A DNA stretch of 50,802 nucleotides, taken from Phycisphaerales bacterium UBA7812 (lineage in GTDB: Bacteria > Planctomycetota > Phycisphaerae > Phycisphaerales > UBA1924). A program made the translations under genes and the position numbers. Shown piece after piece: positions 33,453 through 43,020 of the stretch. The notes beneath the pieces were generated by a model that ran no database searches, had not been told where the DNA came from, and saw nothing but the letters and a program-made list of their open reading frames with translations. Within the stretch, counting starts at the first letter, position 1. Each line of letters begins with the position of its first letter. The DNA lies in contig DLBY01000122.1 in NCBI GenBank assembly GCA_002480345.1, positions 8,148 to 58,949 of the forward strand, written 5' to 3'.

Positions 33453-34850
33453 GTGTGGAAGTGGATCCTGCTGCTGGTCGTCGTCTTCGCGCTCGCGATC
33501 GGGGCGGGCGTGTTCGCGTTCACCCAGGCGGGGATGGGGGACGGTGCCTCCTTCGATTTTTCGTTCGGTCGCGGGTCGGGTGATGGGGTCGGCAAACCGG
33601 TCCGCGTCGAGCCCGCGGCGACGGGGGACCTCATCCGCACCGTCTCCGCGCCGGGGTCGATCGAGCCCCAGACGCTGGTGCAGATCTCCAGCCAGGTGAG
33701 CGCCAAGGTGCTCGCGGTCCCCTTCCGCGAGGGCGAGACGGTGGGCAAGGATGAGGTGATCCTGCGTCTCGATCCCCAGAACCTCGTCGCCCAGCTCGAC
33801 AGCGCCAGGGCGAGCCTGCGGAGCGAGGAAGCCCGCCTCGATGGCGCGAAGGCGGACCTGATCAACGCGCGCCTCGCCTACGAGCGCCTCCAGCAGCTCG
33901 TCGAGACGGGCGATGCGCCCCAGAGCGAACTCGACGCCGCGGAGGCGACCTACCTCCGCGCCCGCTCCCAGCAGAAGGTCATCGAGGCCTCGATCCAGAT
34001 CGCCCAGGCGAACATCGACCGCGTCGAAAAGGACCTCGAGAACACCGTCATCGCCAGCCCCATCGACGGCACCGTCATCGCGATGAACACCGAGGTGGGC
34101 GAGACCGTGATCGTGGGCACGACCAACACCCCCGGCTCGGTCGTCATGGAGATCGGCGACCTCGCGAGCATGATCGTCAAGGCCCAGATCGACGAGACGA
34201 ACATCGCCCCCGTCGAGGTGGGCCAGGCCGCGACGGTGTTCATCAACGCCTACGACGACGAAGAGTTCCGCGGTCGCGTCGTCAAGATCGGCCGCAAGCG
34301 GCAGGTCTCGTCGTCGGGGACCGGCTTCTTCGTGGTGGAGATCGCCCTCGAGCTCGAGGAGGGTCGCACCCTGCTGAGCGGTCTGACCGCGAGCGTCGAT
34401 ATCGAGGTCGAGCCCTTCTTCGATGTCGTGAAGGTGCCCAGCCAGGCGGTGCTGGACCGCCGGGTCGAGGACCTGCCCACCGAGTTCCGCGACCACCCGC
34501 TGATCGACCGCGAGAAGACTTTCACGACCGTCGTCTACCGCATGATCGAGGGCAAGTCGGTCGTCACCCCCGTCCGCGTGGGCCCCAGCGACCTGACCGA
34601 CACCGTGATCGAGGAGGGCCTCGACGCGGGGGAGATCATCGTCGTCGGGCCCTACCGCGAGCTCGAGGGCCTCAAGCACGACCAGGCGATCCGCGACGAA
34701 ACGATCGATCTCGACGAAGCAGGCGACGCGGGACCGGACGACCCAGAGGCCGAGGAGGGCGAGCCTGCCCCCGAGGACGAGAACGAGCAGGCGGGCGACG
34801 GGGGCACCGTCGCCGCATCCGAGGAAGAGCCCGCCGCGTCTGACGGCTGA
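33453..34850 (+). CDS. macA: MacA-like periplasmic adaptor (membrane fusion protein)
   Basis: A 465-residue protein. An N-terminal membrane anchor (WILLLVVVFALAIGAGVFAF) is followed by the adaptor fold: lipoyl half (VRVEPAATGDLIRTVSAPGS), long coiled-coil hairpin (SARASLRSEEARLDGAKADL and RSQQKVIEASIQIAQANIDR), second lipoyl half (IASPIDGTVIAMNTEVGETV) and beta-barrel. Partners are the ATPase, permease and TolC-like protein downstream. The last ~60 residues are strongly acidic and low-complexity, an unusual tail. GTG at 33453 chosen because it opens the membrane helix; the ribosome-binding site is poor, and a start at 33327 cannot be excluded. Confidence 0.9.
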   Translation: MWKWILLLVVVFALAIGAGVFAFTQAGMGDGASFDFSFGRGSGDGVGKPVRVEPAATGDLIRTVSAPGSIEPQTLVQISSQVSAKVLAVPFREGETVGKDEVILRLDPQNLVAQLDSARASLRSEEARLDGAKADLINARLAYERLQQLVETGDAPQSELDAAEATYLRARSQQKVIEASIQIAQANIDRVEKDLENTVIASPIDGTVIAMNTEVGETVIVGTTNTPGSVVMEIGDLASMIVKAQIDETNIAPVEVGQAATVFINAYDDEEFRGRVVKIGRKRQVSSSGTGFFVVEIALELEEGRTLLSGLTASVDIEVEPFFDVVKVPSQAVLDRRVEDLPTEFRDHPLIDREKTFTTVVYRMIEGKSVVTPVRVGPSDLTDTVIEEGLDAGEIIVVGPYRELEGLKHDQAIRDETIDLDEAGDAGPDDPEAEEGEPAPEDENEQAGDGGTVAASEEEPAASDG

Positions 34851-34881
34851 CCCGTCCCACCGCCCCGCAGGAGACCCCCGC

Positions 34882-35739
34882 GTGACGATCGAGGTCCGCA
34901 ATCTCGAGAAGGTCTACAAGATGGGCGAGGAGCGTGTGCGCGCCCTCGACGGGGTGAGCCTGACCATCGAGCCGGGCGAGTTCGTCGCGATCATGGGCGC
35001 CTCGGGCTCAGGGAAGAGCACGCTGATGAACATCCTGGGCTGCCTCGACCAGCCCACCGCGGGGCAGTACATCCTCAGCGGCAAGCCCACCCACAAGATG
35101 GGCATGGGGCGCCTCGCGAAGGTCCGCAACGAGGAGATCGGGTTCATCTTTCAGTCGTTCGAGCTGCTCAGCCGCGCGACGGCGCTCGCGAATGTGAAGC
35201 TCCCGATGCTCTACAGCCGCCGGCACATGTTCAGCGCGACCCGCCGCGCCAAGCACGCGCTGCAGCGCGTGGGCCTGGGCGACCGGATGACGCACCGCCC
35301 CAACCAGCTCTCGGGCGGTCAGCGCCAGCGTGTCGCGGTGGCGCGCGCCCTGGTGAACGATCCCGCGATCCTGCTCGCCGACGAGCCGACGGGGAACCTG
35401 GATACGAAGACCACCGCGGAGATCATCAACCTGTTCACCGAGCTGCACGAGCAGGGGCAGACCATCGTGATCGTCACCCACGAGGAGGATGTCGCGGGCC
35501 ACGCCCAGCGGATCGTCCGCCTCCGGGACGGCAAGATCATCAGCGATTGCCCGACCGAGGACGACGCGGTCCACAGCCAGTGGCTGCACTCCGTCGCCGG
35601 CGCCGTCGCGAAAGCCGCGGACAAGTCAGGGAAACCCCGCGTCCCGGCCCCCGCGGCTCCCGATCCGGGGGGCGATGCCGAGCCCGCGGCTGTCGGCTCG
35701 CCCGAGGGCGGGTCGCCCGGAGAGGAGGGCGAAGCATGA
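34882..35739 (+). CDS. MacB-type ABC transporter ATPase
   Basis: A 285-residue ATPase. Walker A GASGSGKST (~38-46), Q-loop IFQSFELLSRATA, signature LSGGQRQRVAVARAL, Walker B/D-loop LLADEPTGNLD, then IVIVTHEEDVAGHAQRIVRL. It belongs to the LolD/MacB class that drives extraction or export of periplasmic substrates. About 50 Pro/Ala/Gly-rich residues follow the ABC domain and probably form a tail. GTG at 34882 with GCAGGAG 6 nt upstream. Its stop overlaps the permease ATG (ATGA), so translation is coupled. In E. coli MacB this ATPase is fused to the permease; here it is separate. Confidence 0.95.
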   Translation: MTIEVRNLEKVYKMGEERVRALDGVSLTIEPGEFVAIMGASGSGKSTLMNILGCLDQPTAGQYILSGKPTHKMGMGRLAKVRNEEIGFIFQSFELLSRATALANVKLPMLYSRRHMFSATRRAKHALQRVGLGDRMTHRPNQLSGGQRQRVAVARALVNDPAILLADEPTGNLDTKTTAEIINLFTELHEQGQTIVIVTHEEDVAGHAQRIVRLRDGKIISDCPTEDDAVHSQWLHSVAGAVAKAADKSGKPRVPAPAAPDPGGDAEPAAVGSPEGGSPGEEGEA

Positions 35740-37019
35740 ACGCGCTGCTCGCGGTCCCCGCGTGGTTCCTCCGCTTGTTCTTCCAGACCATCCCGCTTGC
35801 GCTGGGGCAGGTGTGGGCCAACAAGGTGCGCGCGCTGCTGACCGCGCTGGGCATCATCATCGGCACCTCCGCGGTCATCGCGGTCGTCGGCGGGCTCACC
35901 GGCATGAAGGACTTCGTGCTGGGTGAGTTCGAGACCTTCGGCGCGCGCAAGATGTGGGTCTGGGGGCAGGTGCCCGACAGCAAGGAGACCGTCCTCAGCT
36001 GGAACGATGTCAAGATGACCGCCTACGAGGCGCACCTCATCCTCGATAACGCGCCCTCGATCGCCTCGCTCAGCCCGATCTGCGGGACCTCCGAGACCAT
36101 CGCGTTCGGGAAGAAGTCGCGCATCGGGGTCCGCGTCGAGGGGATCTGGCCCGAGTGGCACGAGATCGAGGACCGCGATGTGATCTTCGGGCGTCGCCTG
36201 AGCCGGATTGACATCGAGGAGAAGCGGCAGGTCTGCCTGATCAACGAGCAGGCGATCGAGGAGCTCAACCTCGACCGCGACCCGACGGGCGACTTCCTGC
36301 TGGTGGGCAACCGCCGCTTCCTGATCATCGGGGTTCTGGAGACCAAGGAGGCCTCCGCGATGTTCGGCGGGGGTGAGTCGCAGACGGAGCTGTTCATCCC
36401 CTTCGAGACCTCGAAGATGATGAACCCCTACACCGGGACCTACTTCGTGATGCAGGTCGCCGAGCCGACCGATGCCCGACCGATCGACGAGATCGCCGCG
36501 GATGCGCGCGCCGAGGTCCGCTTCATCCTCCGCACCCACCGGGGCCTCTCGGGGGACGAGGAGGACACCTTCGGCATCCAGCAGCTGCAGAACCTCATCA
36601 CGCAGTTCAACGCGCTCGCCGCGGGCATCAGCGTGGTCGCCCTCGTCGTGGTCAGCATCTCGCTGCTGGTGGGGGGGATCGGGATCATGAACATCATGCT
36701 GGTGAGCGTCAGCGAGCGCACGCGCGAGATCGGCCTGCGGAAGGCGCTGGGCGCCCAGCCCGTGGTGGTGCTCGTCCAGTTCCTCGTCGAGGCCGTCGTG
36801 CTCTGCCTGGTGGGCGGGCTGATCGGGCTCGCCCTGGGCATGGGCGCCGTCACCGCGCTCAAGCACATGCCGAATTTCCAGATCGAGCAGGCGTCCGTCC
36901 CGAGTTGGGCGATCACCCTGGCGCTGGGCTTCAGCGCCGCGGTGGGGGTCGTCTTCGGTATGCTCCCGGCGATCAAGGCCGCTCGCCTCAACCCCATCGA
37001 CGCGCTCCGCCACGAGTGA
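35736..37019 (+). CDS. MacB-type ABC transporter permease (FtsX-like)
   Basis: A 427-residue permease. One N-terminal helix (VRALLTALGIIIGTSAVIAVVG), a large periplasmic MacB-core domain (~55-270), and three C-terminal helices starting ISVVALVVVSISLLVGGIGIMNIMLVS. The motif VSVSERTREIGLRKALGA and the closing FGMLPAIKAARLNPIDALRHE are diagnostic of MacB/FtsX permeases. Works with the ATPase and adaptor to push substrate through the TolC-like channel. Four-bp overlap with the ATPase gene. Confidence 0.95.
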   Translation: MNALLAVPAWFLRLFFQTIPLALGQVWANKVRALLTALGIIIGTSAVIAVVGGLTGMKDFVLGEFETFGARKMWVWGQVPDSKETVLSWNDVKMTAYEAHLILDNAPSIASLSPICGTSETIAFGKKSRIGVRVEGIWPEWHEIEDRDVIFGRRLSRIDIEEKRQVCLINEQAIEELNLDRDPTGDFLLVGNRRFLIIGVLETKEASAMFGGGESQTELFIPFETSKMMNPYTGTYFVMQVAEPTDARPIDEIAADARAEVRFILRTHRGLSGDEEDTFGIQQLQNLITQFNALAAGISVVALVVVSISLLVGGIGIMNIMLVSVSERTREIGLRKALGAQPVVVLVQFLVEAVVLCLVGGLIGLALGMGAVTALKHMPNFQIEQASVPSWAITLALGFSAAVGVVFGMLPAIKAARLNPIDALRHE

Positions 37020-37050
37020 GCCGCGCGCCCCAATCAGAGGAAGACCACCC

Positions 37051-38811
37051 GTGGGCATCCGCGACACCGTTCCCGCCGCCGCACTGTCCCTCGCCTCGCT
37101 CGTCCTGCTGACGGGGTGCCAGGGCGGGCCCCTGTTCCAATCCGAGAAGGACCTCGATCGGCGCGTGAGCGTCGCGAGGCTCCGCTCGATCAACACGCTC
37201 GCGCTCGAGCAGCGGGCGAGCGGGACCGCCGCCCCCGAGCCCGTCACGGATCCGGTCGCGCTGGAGCGCGCGCGCGAGCGCTTCGCGAACGCCGACCGCA
37301 TCGATCTCTCGGTCGAGGAAGCGCGAGCGGCGGCGCTCGCCAACAACCTCGACCTGACGGTCTCGCTGATCGCGCCGACGATCAACAGCGAAGAGATCAA
37401 CGAGGAGCAGGGGCGCTTCGATGCGCTGCTGTTCGCGAACGCTCGGTACATCAACCAGGACGACGCGTCGGTGCTCCAGACCGAGGCGAACCAGGCGACG
37501 CGGTGGTTCATCACGCCCGGGATTCGCGTCCCGCTCCGGACGGGCGGGCAGGCCGAGGTGCGGGCCCCGCTCACCAGGGCCCAGACGGACAACCCGTTCC
37601 AGCCCCTGAACCCGGCGTACACGACCGACCTTGAGTTCAGCCTGAGCCACAACCTGCTCCGCGGCGCGGGTCGGCGGGCAAACTCGCTGGCGATCAAGGT
37701 CGCGGACCTGAACCGCCAGCAGTCCGAGGCGCGGGCGAAGCTCGAGATCATCACCCAGCTCGCGAACGCGGAGCGGGCGTACTGGCGTCTGTACGCCGCC
37801 CGACAGGCCCTGGATGTGCGTGCGCGGCAGTACGACCTCGCGACCGAGCAGCTCGCGCGCGCCCAGCGTCGGTTCCGCGCCGGCGCCGTCGCGGAGGTCG
37901 AGGTCGCGCGCGCCGAGTCGGGACTCGCGGACCGCGTCCGCGACATCATCGTGGCGCAGAACAATGTGCTGCTCGCGCAGCGCGCGCTCAAGCAGGTCGT
38001 CAACATGCCGGGCCTCGAGGTCGGCACCCCCCAGCACATCGTGACGATGAGCGACCCCGACCCGGTCTATTACGAACTCGACGCGCAGGCCCTCGCGGAC
38101 GAGGCGATGGACGCGCGCATGGAACTGCTCGAACTCGAACTCCAGATCGCCAGCGACGAGGCGGTCGAGGCCGTGCGCCGCAACGAGGCCCTCCCCCTCG
38201 TCACCGCGGACTTTCTCTACCGCATCAACGGCCTGGGGGGCGAGTTCACCGAGGCGCTGAATCTCGCGAGCGAGAACCGGTTCGAGGACTGGCAGCTCGG
38301 GCTCAACGCGGAGATCCCGATCGCCAACACGCAGCGGAAGGCGGCGATCCAGCGCGCGGTGCTCAGCCGCCTGCAGCGCCTCGCGACGCGCGACGCGAGG
38401 CGGCTCTCGATCCGCCAGCAGGTGCTCGACGCGGTGGACAACATCGACAGCGGGTGGCAGCAGATCCTCGCGGCGCGGCAGGCGGTGGCGCTCAACGAGC
38501 GCACGCTCCGCGCCGAGGAGTCGCTGTTCGAGAACGGGCGATCGACGACGACGGATGTCCTCGACGCGGACACGCGGCTCGCCGACGCCCGTCTCCGCGA
38601 CATCCAGGCGGTGGTCGATTACCAGATCGCGCAGGTCGATCTTGCGGTCGCGACCGGCACGCTGCTCGGCGCCTCCAAGATCGAGTGGGCGCCCATCGAC
38701 CCCCGCGACGCGTTCGTCGGGGCCGAGCCGACGCGCCCGTCGATCATCGATCCCGACGGGGGGACCGACCCGCGCGACCTGGCAGACACGCCCGCGCCGG
38801 CGGACGGATGA
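37051..38811 (+). CDS. TolC-family outer-membrane efflux lipoprotein
   Basis: A 586-residue channel protein. Signal with lipobox LVLLTGC, then a long linker, and two outer-membrane-efflux repeats: the first with DLSVEEARAAALANNLDL and an alpha-barrel (RLYAARQALDVRARQYDL), the second with RRLSIRQQVLDAVDNID and EESLFENGRSTTTDVLDAD. It completes a MacA-MacB-TolC type system, its gene lying 32 bp after the permease. The C-terminal ~60 residues are Pro/Asp-rich. GTG at 37051 with GAGGAAGA upstream. Substrate unknown (peptides, macrolides and siderophores are known for relatives). Ends 7 bp from convergent dtd. Confidence 0.92.
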   Translation: MGIRDTVPAAALSLASLVLLTGCQGGPLFQSEKDLDRRVSVARLRSINTLALEQRASGTAAPEPVTDPVALERARERFANADRIDLSVEEARAAALANNLDLTVSLIAPTINSEEINEEQGRFDALLFANARYINQDDASVLQTEANQATRWFITPGIRVPLRTGGQAEVRAPLTRAQTDNPFQPLNPAYTTDLEFSLSHNLLRGAGRRANSLAIKVADLNRQQSEARAKLEIITQLANAERAYWRLYAARQALDVRARQYDLATEQLARAQRRFRAGAVAEVEVARAESGLADRVRDIIVAQNNVLLAQRALKQVVNMPGLEVGTPQHIVTMSDPDPVYYELDAQALADEAMDARMELLELELQIASDEAVEAVRRNEALPLVTADFLYRINGLGGEFTEALNLASENRFEDWQLGLNAEIPIANTQRKAAIQRAVLSRLQRLATRDARRLSIRQQVLDAVDNIDSGWQQILAARQAVALNERTLRAEESLFENGRSTTTDVLDADTRLADARLRDIQAVVDYQIAQVDLAVATGTLLGASKIEWAPIDPRDAFVGAEPTRPSIIDPDGGTDPRDLADTPAPADG

Positions 38812-38818
38812 GTGCTTC

Positions 38819-39304
38819 TCACGCTTCCGAATCGAGCCAGATGGTGACGGGCCCGTCGTTGACCAGATCGACATGCATGTGCGCACCGAAGACCCCGGAC
38901 ACAACGGTGTAGCCCGCCGCGCCGGCTCGCAGCGTCCGGACCGCCTCGTCGAACATCGCTGACGCTTCGTCCGGGTGTTTGGCGGTGGTGAAGTCGGGGC
39001 GGCGTCCCTTGTGCGCGCGCCCCGCGACGGTGAAGTTGGGGACGATGAGCATGCCGGGCCCCGGAGCGCGGGGGAGGTTCGCCGCCGCGTCGGCGAGCGC
39101 CAGGTTCATTCTGCCCTCGTTGTCCTCGAAGATCCGCAGCCCCTCGATCTTGCGGACCATCCACGCGAGATCGTCGGGGGTGTCGCCCGCCTCGATGCCC
39201 AGCAGGACAACGAGCCCGGGCCCGATCGACGCGTGGGTGCGCACGCTCTCCGCTTGGACGAGGTCCAGCGAGGCCCGATTGACCCGTTGCACCACCGCTC
39301 GCAT
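38819..39304 (-). CDS. dtd: D-aminoacyl-tRNA deacylase
   Basis: A 161-residue chiral-proofreading enzyme that removes D-amino acids (and Gly) from tRNA. MRAVVQRVNRASL opens the fold, VVLLGIEAGDTPDDLAWMVRK follows, and the C-terminal FGAHMHVDLVNDGPVTIWLD holds the Gly-cisPro motif. The usual active-site SQxTL is here PNFTV (LIVPNFTVAG), with the Thr kept but Ser-Gln replaced by Pro-Asn. ATG at 39304, with GGAG about 11 nt upstream, was chosen; the frame upstream of it is shadow of pgpH. 20 bp after pgpH, probably cotranscribed. Confidence 0.92.
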   Translation of the reverse strand: MRAVVQRVNRASLDLVQAESVRTHASIGPGLVVLLGIEAGDTPDDLAWMVRKIEGLRIFEDNEGRMNLALADAAANLPRAPGPGMLIVPNFTVAGRAHKGRRPDFTTAKHPDEASAMFDEAVRTLRAGAAGYTVVSGVFGAHMHVDLVNDGPVTIWLDSEA

Positions 39305-39324
39305 CGGGACCGTTCTCCGGGGGG

Positions 39325-41712
39325 TCAGGCGGACTTGTCGCGCGCTTCCTGCGCGGGCGGCTCGTCGCCCGTGTCGGTTGTCTTCGCGGGCTTCTTTTCC
39401 TCGCCCGGGTATTGCACGCGCCCGTGGTAGATGCTCGCGAGGGTCTTGGAGATCGACTCGCACACCTTGTGCAACTCGCCCAGCGTCAGGTCGCACTGGT
39501 CGAACTGGCCGTCGTTGAGTCGCTTGCTGGCGATCTGCTCGACCAGCGACTCGATCCGGCTCGGGGTGGGCTCGCGGAGCGTCCGCGTCGCGCTCTCGAC
39601 GGAGTCGGCGAGCATCAGAATCGCGGCTTCCTTGGTCTTGGGCTTGGGGCCCGGGTAGCGGAAATCGAACTCCTCGGGCTGGCTGTCCCGGTCCTGGTCT
39701 TCCGCGTTCTTCTTGGCGCGGTGGTAGAAGTACTCGACGAGTGTCGTCCCGTGGTGGGCCTCGATGAAGTGGTGGAGCGGGCGGGGCAGGCCGTACTCGC
39801 GGGCGAGTTCGAGCCCGTCTTTGACATGCCCGATGATGACGAGGACGGACATCGCGGGGCTCAGGCGGTCGTGCCGGTTGGTGCCCCCGCCCTGGTTCTC
39901 GACGAAGTACTCGGGCTTGGTCATCTTCCCGATGTCGTGGTAGAGCGCGCCCGCATAGGTGAGCAGGGCGTCCGCGTCGATCGAGGCGGCGGCGCTCTCC
40001 GCGATGGTCGCGACATTGAGCGAGTGGTTGTAGGTTCCGGGCGCCTTCTGCTGCAGCTCGCGGAGCAGGGGCTGCTTGGGGTCCCGCAGCTCGACGAGCG
40101 TCATACCGGTCGTGATGTTGAAGACCCGCTCGACCCAGGGCAGCATGAACAGCGTGACCCCGCCCACGATCAGCCCGCCTGTCGCGGCCATCACGGAGAC
40201 GGTGACCACCTCCCCGATGCGGGTCGCGTCCATGGGCAGCGCGCTCACGCGGTCGGCGGCGGTCGCGGCGGCGAGGGCGAGCGCGAGCCAGAGGCTCATC
40301 CGCACGAGGCTCCCCCGGTCGCGGATCTCGGGCAGGCACCAGAGGACGGAGGCGATGCCCGCCGCGTTGATCGCGAGGTAATTGTGCGTCGGGGTGAGCG
40401 CGAGCGCGACGAGCAGGGCGGCGAACAGGCCGAGCAGCGCCGCCGCGAGGCGGTTGAACACCGTGATCATCAGCACGGTGAGCAGCGCGACGGGGGCGGT
40501 GGAACTCAGCGGGAGAAAGGTTGGGTCCGCGATGGTCCACATCGCGGAGATCATCACGCAGAGCGCCACGAGCACCGCGACCCGGACGACCCGGCGCGGC
40601 CTGGAGACCACCGCGGGCGCGAGCGCGACGAGCACGAACGCCATCGCGCCGGTCGCGATGAAGATCACCGCCGCGATGCCCAGCCGCGCCGACCAGAGCC
40701 TCGAGAGCGGGGCGCGGTTTCGGTACTCGGCGAGTTCCTGCTCGTAGAGCGTGACCTGCGCCGGGGTGAGGACATCGCCTCTCGCGAAGATGGTCTGCCC
40801 GACCGCCCGCTTGTCGACGACGGGCTGCACGCGGCTCACGGCGCTCGACTGGCGCTCGTCGCTCAGCGAGGCGTCGTAGACGAAGGTGGGGGCCGCCCGC
40901 TTGCGCATCACGGTGAGCACCGCGTCGGTGACCTCGGGCGCGTAGCCCGCGACGCGGATGAGCGTCGAGACCTCCGAGTTGAACGACGCGGCGTCGTCGA
41001 TGTTGATCGCCTGTTCCCGCTGCTCGATGCGGGAGCCCGAGGGGGTGACCAGTTCCAGGTTCCGGCTGAGACCCTCGCTGACGGCGCGGCTCCAGTCGGC
41101 GCGGTTCAGCAGCGGGTTGCGTTCCAGGATGTCGCGGAACACGCCGGTCGTCGCGGCCCACGCGGTGCGGCTCTCGGCGGAGAGCCCGATCGCGGCGAGC
41201 GCCTCGCGCTGCGGTTCCGAAAGCCCGAGCGATGCGACGAGCGCGCGGGCGGCGGCGTCGGGGTCCTGGGCGGGCGGTGCGTCCCCCGTCCCCCCCGGGG
41301 GAGCGGGCGGCGGGGTCTGCGCGATCGCGACCGCGGCGGGGAGCCTCTGGATATCGCCCACGAGCGCGTCGAGCGTGGAGTCGACGAGTCGGTACACACG
41401 CGGCGTGTTCTGCCTCGCGTTCTCGCGTTGCTGGGCGGACTGCTGCGCGTTGAGCGCGTCGAACTCGACGCGGACGACCCGGGTCTCCCGCGCGGTGCGG
41501 GACGGGACGAGCTGGGCCTGCTCGCGCGACCACCCGACCACGACCGCGATGACCAGGGCGAACAACGCGGCGGTGATCAGCCCCCAGCCCGCGGCGGGAT
41601 GCCGCGCGAACCGCGCGAACCGATCGGCGATCGACTCGTTGGTCTTTCTGACACCGCGTCGCGGCTTGCCCTTGGACCGGGCGGGCTTGTTTGAGGTGGG
41701 CAGCGAAGCCAT
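39325..41712 (-). CDS. HD-domain membrane protein, PgpH type (c-di-AMP phosphodiesterase family)
   Basis: A 795-residue protein. One N-terminal membrane helix (~43-62), a ~300-residue extracytoplasmic 7TMR-HDED domain, then about seven membrane helices (~340-520), and a cytoplasmic HD domain: APGTYNHSLNVATIAE, ALLTYAGALYHDIGKM with the metal-binding HD, and IEAHHGTTLVEYFYHRA. PgpH of Firmicutes cleaves cyclic di-AMP; no diadenylate cyclase lies in this window. A Lys/Glu/Pro-rich C-terminal tail ends the protein. The gene sits between phoH and dtd, a phoH-pgpH arrangement known in many bacteria. Confidence 0.93.
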   Translation of the reverse strand: MASLPTSNKPARSKGKPRRGVRKTNESIADRFARFARHPAAGWGLITAALFALVIAVVVGWSREQAQLVPSRTARETRVVRVEFDALNAQQSAQQRENARQNTPRVYRLVDSTLDALVGDIQRLPAAVAIAQTPPPAPPGGTGDAPPAQDPDAAARALVASLGLSEPQREALAAIGLSAESRTAWAATTGVFRDILERNPLLNRADWSRAVSEGLSRNLELVTPSGSRIEQREQAINIDDAASFNSEVSTLIRVAGYAPEVTDAVLTVMRKRAAPTFVYDASLSDERQSSAVSRVQPVVDKRAVGQTIFARGDVLTPAQVTLYEQELAEYRNRAPLSRLWSARLGIAAVIFIATGAMAFVLVALAPAVVSRPRRVVRVAVLVALCVMISAMWTIADPTFLPLSSTAPVALLTVLMITVFNRLAAALLGLFAALLVALALTPTHNYLAINAAGIASVLWCLPEIRDRGSLVRMSLWLALALAAATAADRVSALPMDATRIGEVVTVSVMAATGGLIVGGVTLFMLPWVERVFNITTGMTLVELRDPKQPLLRELQQKAPGTYNHSLNVATIAESAAASIDADALLTYAGALYHDIGKMTKPEYFVENQGGGTNRHDRLSPAMSVLVIIGHVKDGLELAREYGLPRPLHHFIEAHHGTTLVEYFYHRAKKNAEDQDRDSQPEEFDFRYPGPKPKTKEAAILMLADSVESATRTLREPTPSRIESLVEQIASKRLNDGQFDQCDLTLGELHKVCESISKTLASIYHGRVQYPGEEKKPAKTTDTGDEPPAQEARDKSA

Positions 41713-41747
41713 GTTGGTGGGGGTCGTGTGTCCGGACGGTTTCCGGT

Positions 41748-42899
41748 TCAGGGCGAGGCGCCCGGGCCCGCGGCGCCGCGGTCGCCCGTCGCCGGATCGA
41801 TGACCGGCGGGGATGCAGGATTATCGACCCCGCCGGGCCCGAGTTTCGACTCGTCGTCCGTCACGGCACGGAAAGTCGGTGATTCTCTGCCCCCCTCTTC
41901 GAGTGCTTCGCGCAGGGCCTGCGCGTGGGGGGCGGTGTTTTCTTCTTCTCCGTATGCCTGGATGACGCGCTGGACGAGGCTGTGGCGGACGACATCCTCG
42001 CCCGTGAGCTGGGTGAACCCGACGCCCGGCACGCGCTGGAGGCGGCGGACAGCGTCGATCAGCCCGCTCTCGCGCGGGTCCGGAAGGTCGATCTGCGTCG
42101 TGTCTCCGGTGATGATCATCCGGCTGCCGTGCCCCATGCGGGTCAGGAACATCTTCATCTGACCGCGCGTGGTGTTCTGGGCCTCGTCGAGCAGGATGCA
42201 CGCGTTGTTGAGCGTGCGGCCCCGCATGAACGCGAGCGGGCTCAGCTCGATGACATCGTTCTCCATGAACCGGCGGATCGTCCCGAAGTCGAGCATGTCG
42301 TGCAGCGCATCGAGCAGGGGACGCAGGTACGGGTTCACCTTGTCCTGCAGGTCGCCCGGGAGGAAGCCCAGGCGTTCGCCCGCCTCGACCGCGGGTCGCG
42401 CGAGCACGACCCGTTGCACCGCTCCGGTCTTGAGCAGATGGACCGCGACGGCGACGGCGAGAAAGGTCTTGCCGGTCCCCGCGGGCCCGATCCCGAAGGC
42501 GAGGTCGTGGTCGCGGATCATGCGGATGTACCGCTCCTGACCCGTGGTCTTGGGGTTGATGCTGCGTCCCGCGCTGGTCACGCTCAGGCGCCCGTCCCAG
42601 GCCGCCGCGGCGGGGACCGACGGGTTGGCGCTCGTGACCCGCTCCGCCCGCTCGGCCTCCTCGGCGATCAGGCTCAGCATCTCGGCACGGGAGGGCGGGT
42701 TCGCCGCGCCGCGGATAAGACGGCGCAGCACGGACTGGGCGACGAACGCGTTGTCGCGGTCGCCCTCGGCACGGATCACGCCGTCCCGCGCGGAGATGGA
42801 CAGACCCAGCGACTCGCGGAGCATTTTGAGGTTACGCTCGGCGGGTCCGACCACCGCGACGCGGTCGGTGCCCTGAGGAATGCGGATCGTGACGACCAA
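41748..42899 (-). CDS. PhoH-family ATPase (YbeZ-like)
   Basis: A 383-residue ATPase thought to act in RNA metabolism. An N-terminal small domain (RIPQGTDRVAVVGPAERNLKML) precedes the P-loop: FGIGPAGTGKTFLAVAVAVHLL, with Walker B CILLDEAQNTTRGQMKMFLTRMG and ITGDTTQIDLP. About 30 low-complexity Pro/Gly residues end it. TTG at 42899 is chosen because GGAG lies 9 nt upstream and the protein then starts where the family fold starts; a GTG at 42932 adds 11 residues and has no clear ribosome-binding site. pgpH starts 36 bp downstream. Confidence 0.92.
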   Translation of the reverse strand: MVVTIRIPQGTDRVAVVGPAERNLKMLRESLGLSISARDGVIRAEGDRDNAFVAQSVLRRLIRGAANPPSRAEMLSLIAEEAERAERVTSANPSVPAAAAWDGRLSVTSAGRSINPKTTGQERYIRMIRDHDLAFGIGPAGTGKTFLAVAVAVHLLKTGAVQRVVLARPAVEAGERLGFLPGDLQDKVNPYLRPLLDALHDMLDFGTIRRFMENDVIELSPLAFMRGRTLNNACILLDEAQNTTRGQMKMFLTRMGHGSRMIITGDTTQIDLPDPRESGLIDAVRRLQRVPGVGFTQLTGEDVVRHSLVQRVIQAYGEEENTAPHAQALREALEEGGRESPTFRAVTDDESKLGPGGVDNPASPPVIDPATGDRGAAGPGASP

Positions 42900-43020
42900 G
42901 CGGCAGAGCTCCAGACCAGCGGATCGGCGCACACCCGGTGCGGCCGGGGAGAAAACGAAGGCATCACGCCGCGTCAGGCGGGACGCGATCCACAGCGGGG
43001 ATTATAGAACCAAGAGCCGC

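Noticed and set aside
39305..41533. Apparent huge protein ending in the Dtd sequence
   Set aside because: The upstream part is an alternate-frame shadow of the pgpH gene; Dtd starts at the ATG at 39304.
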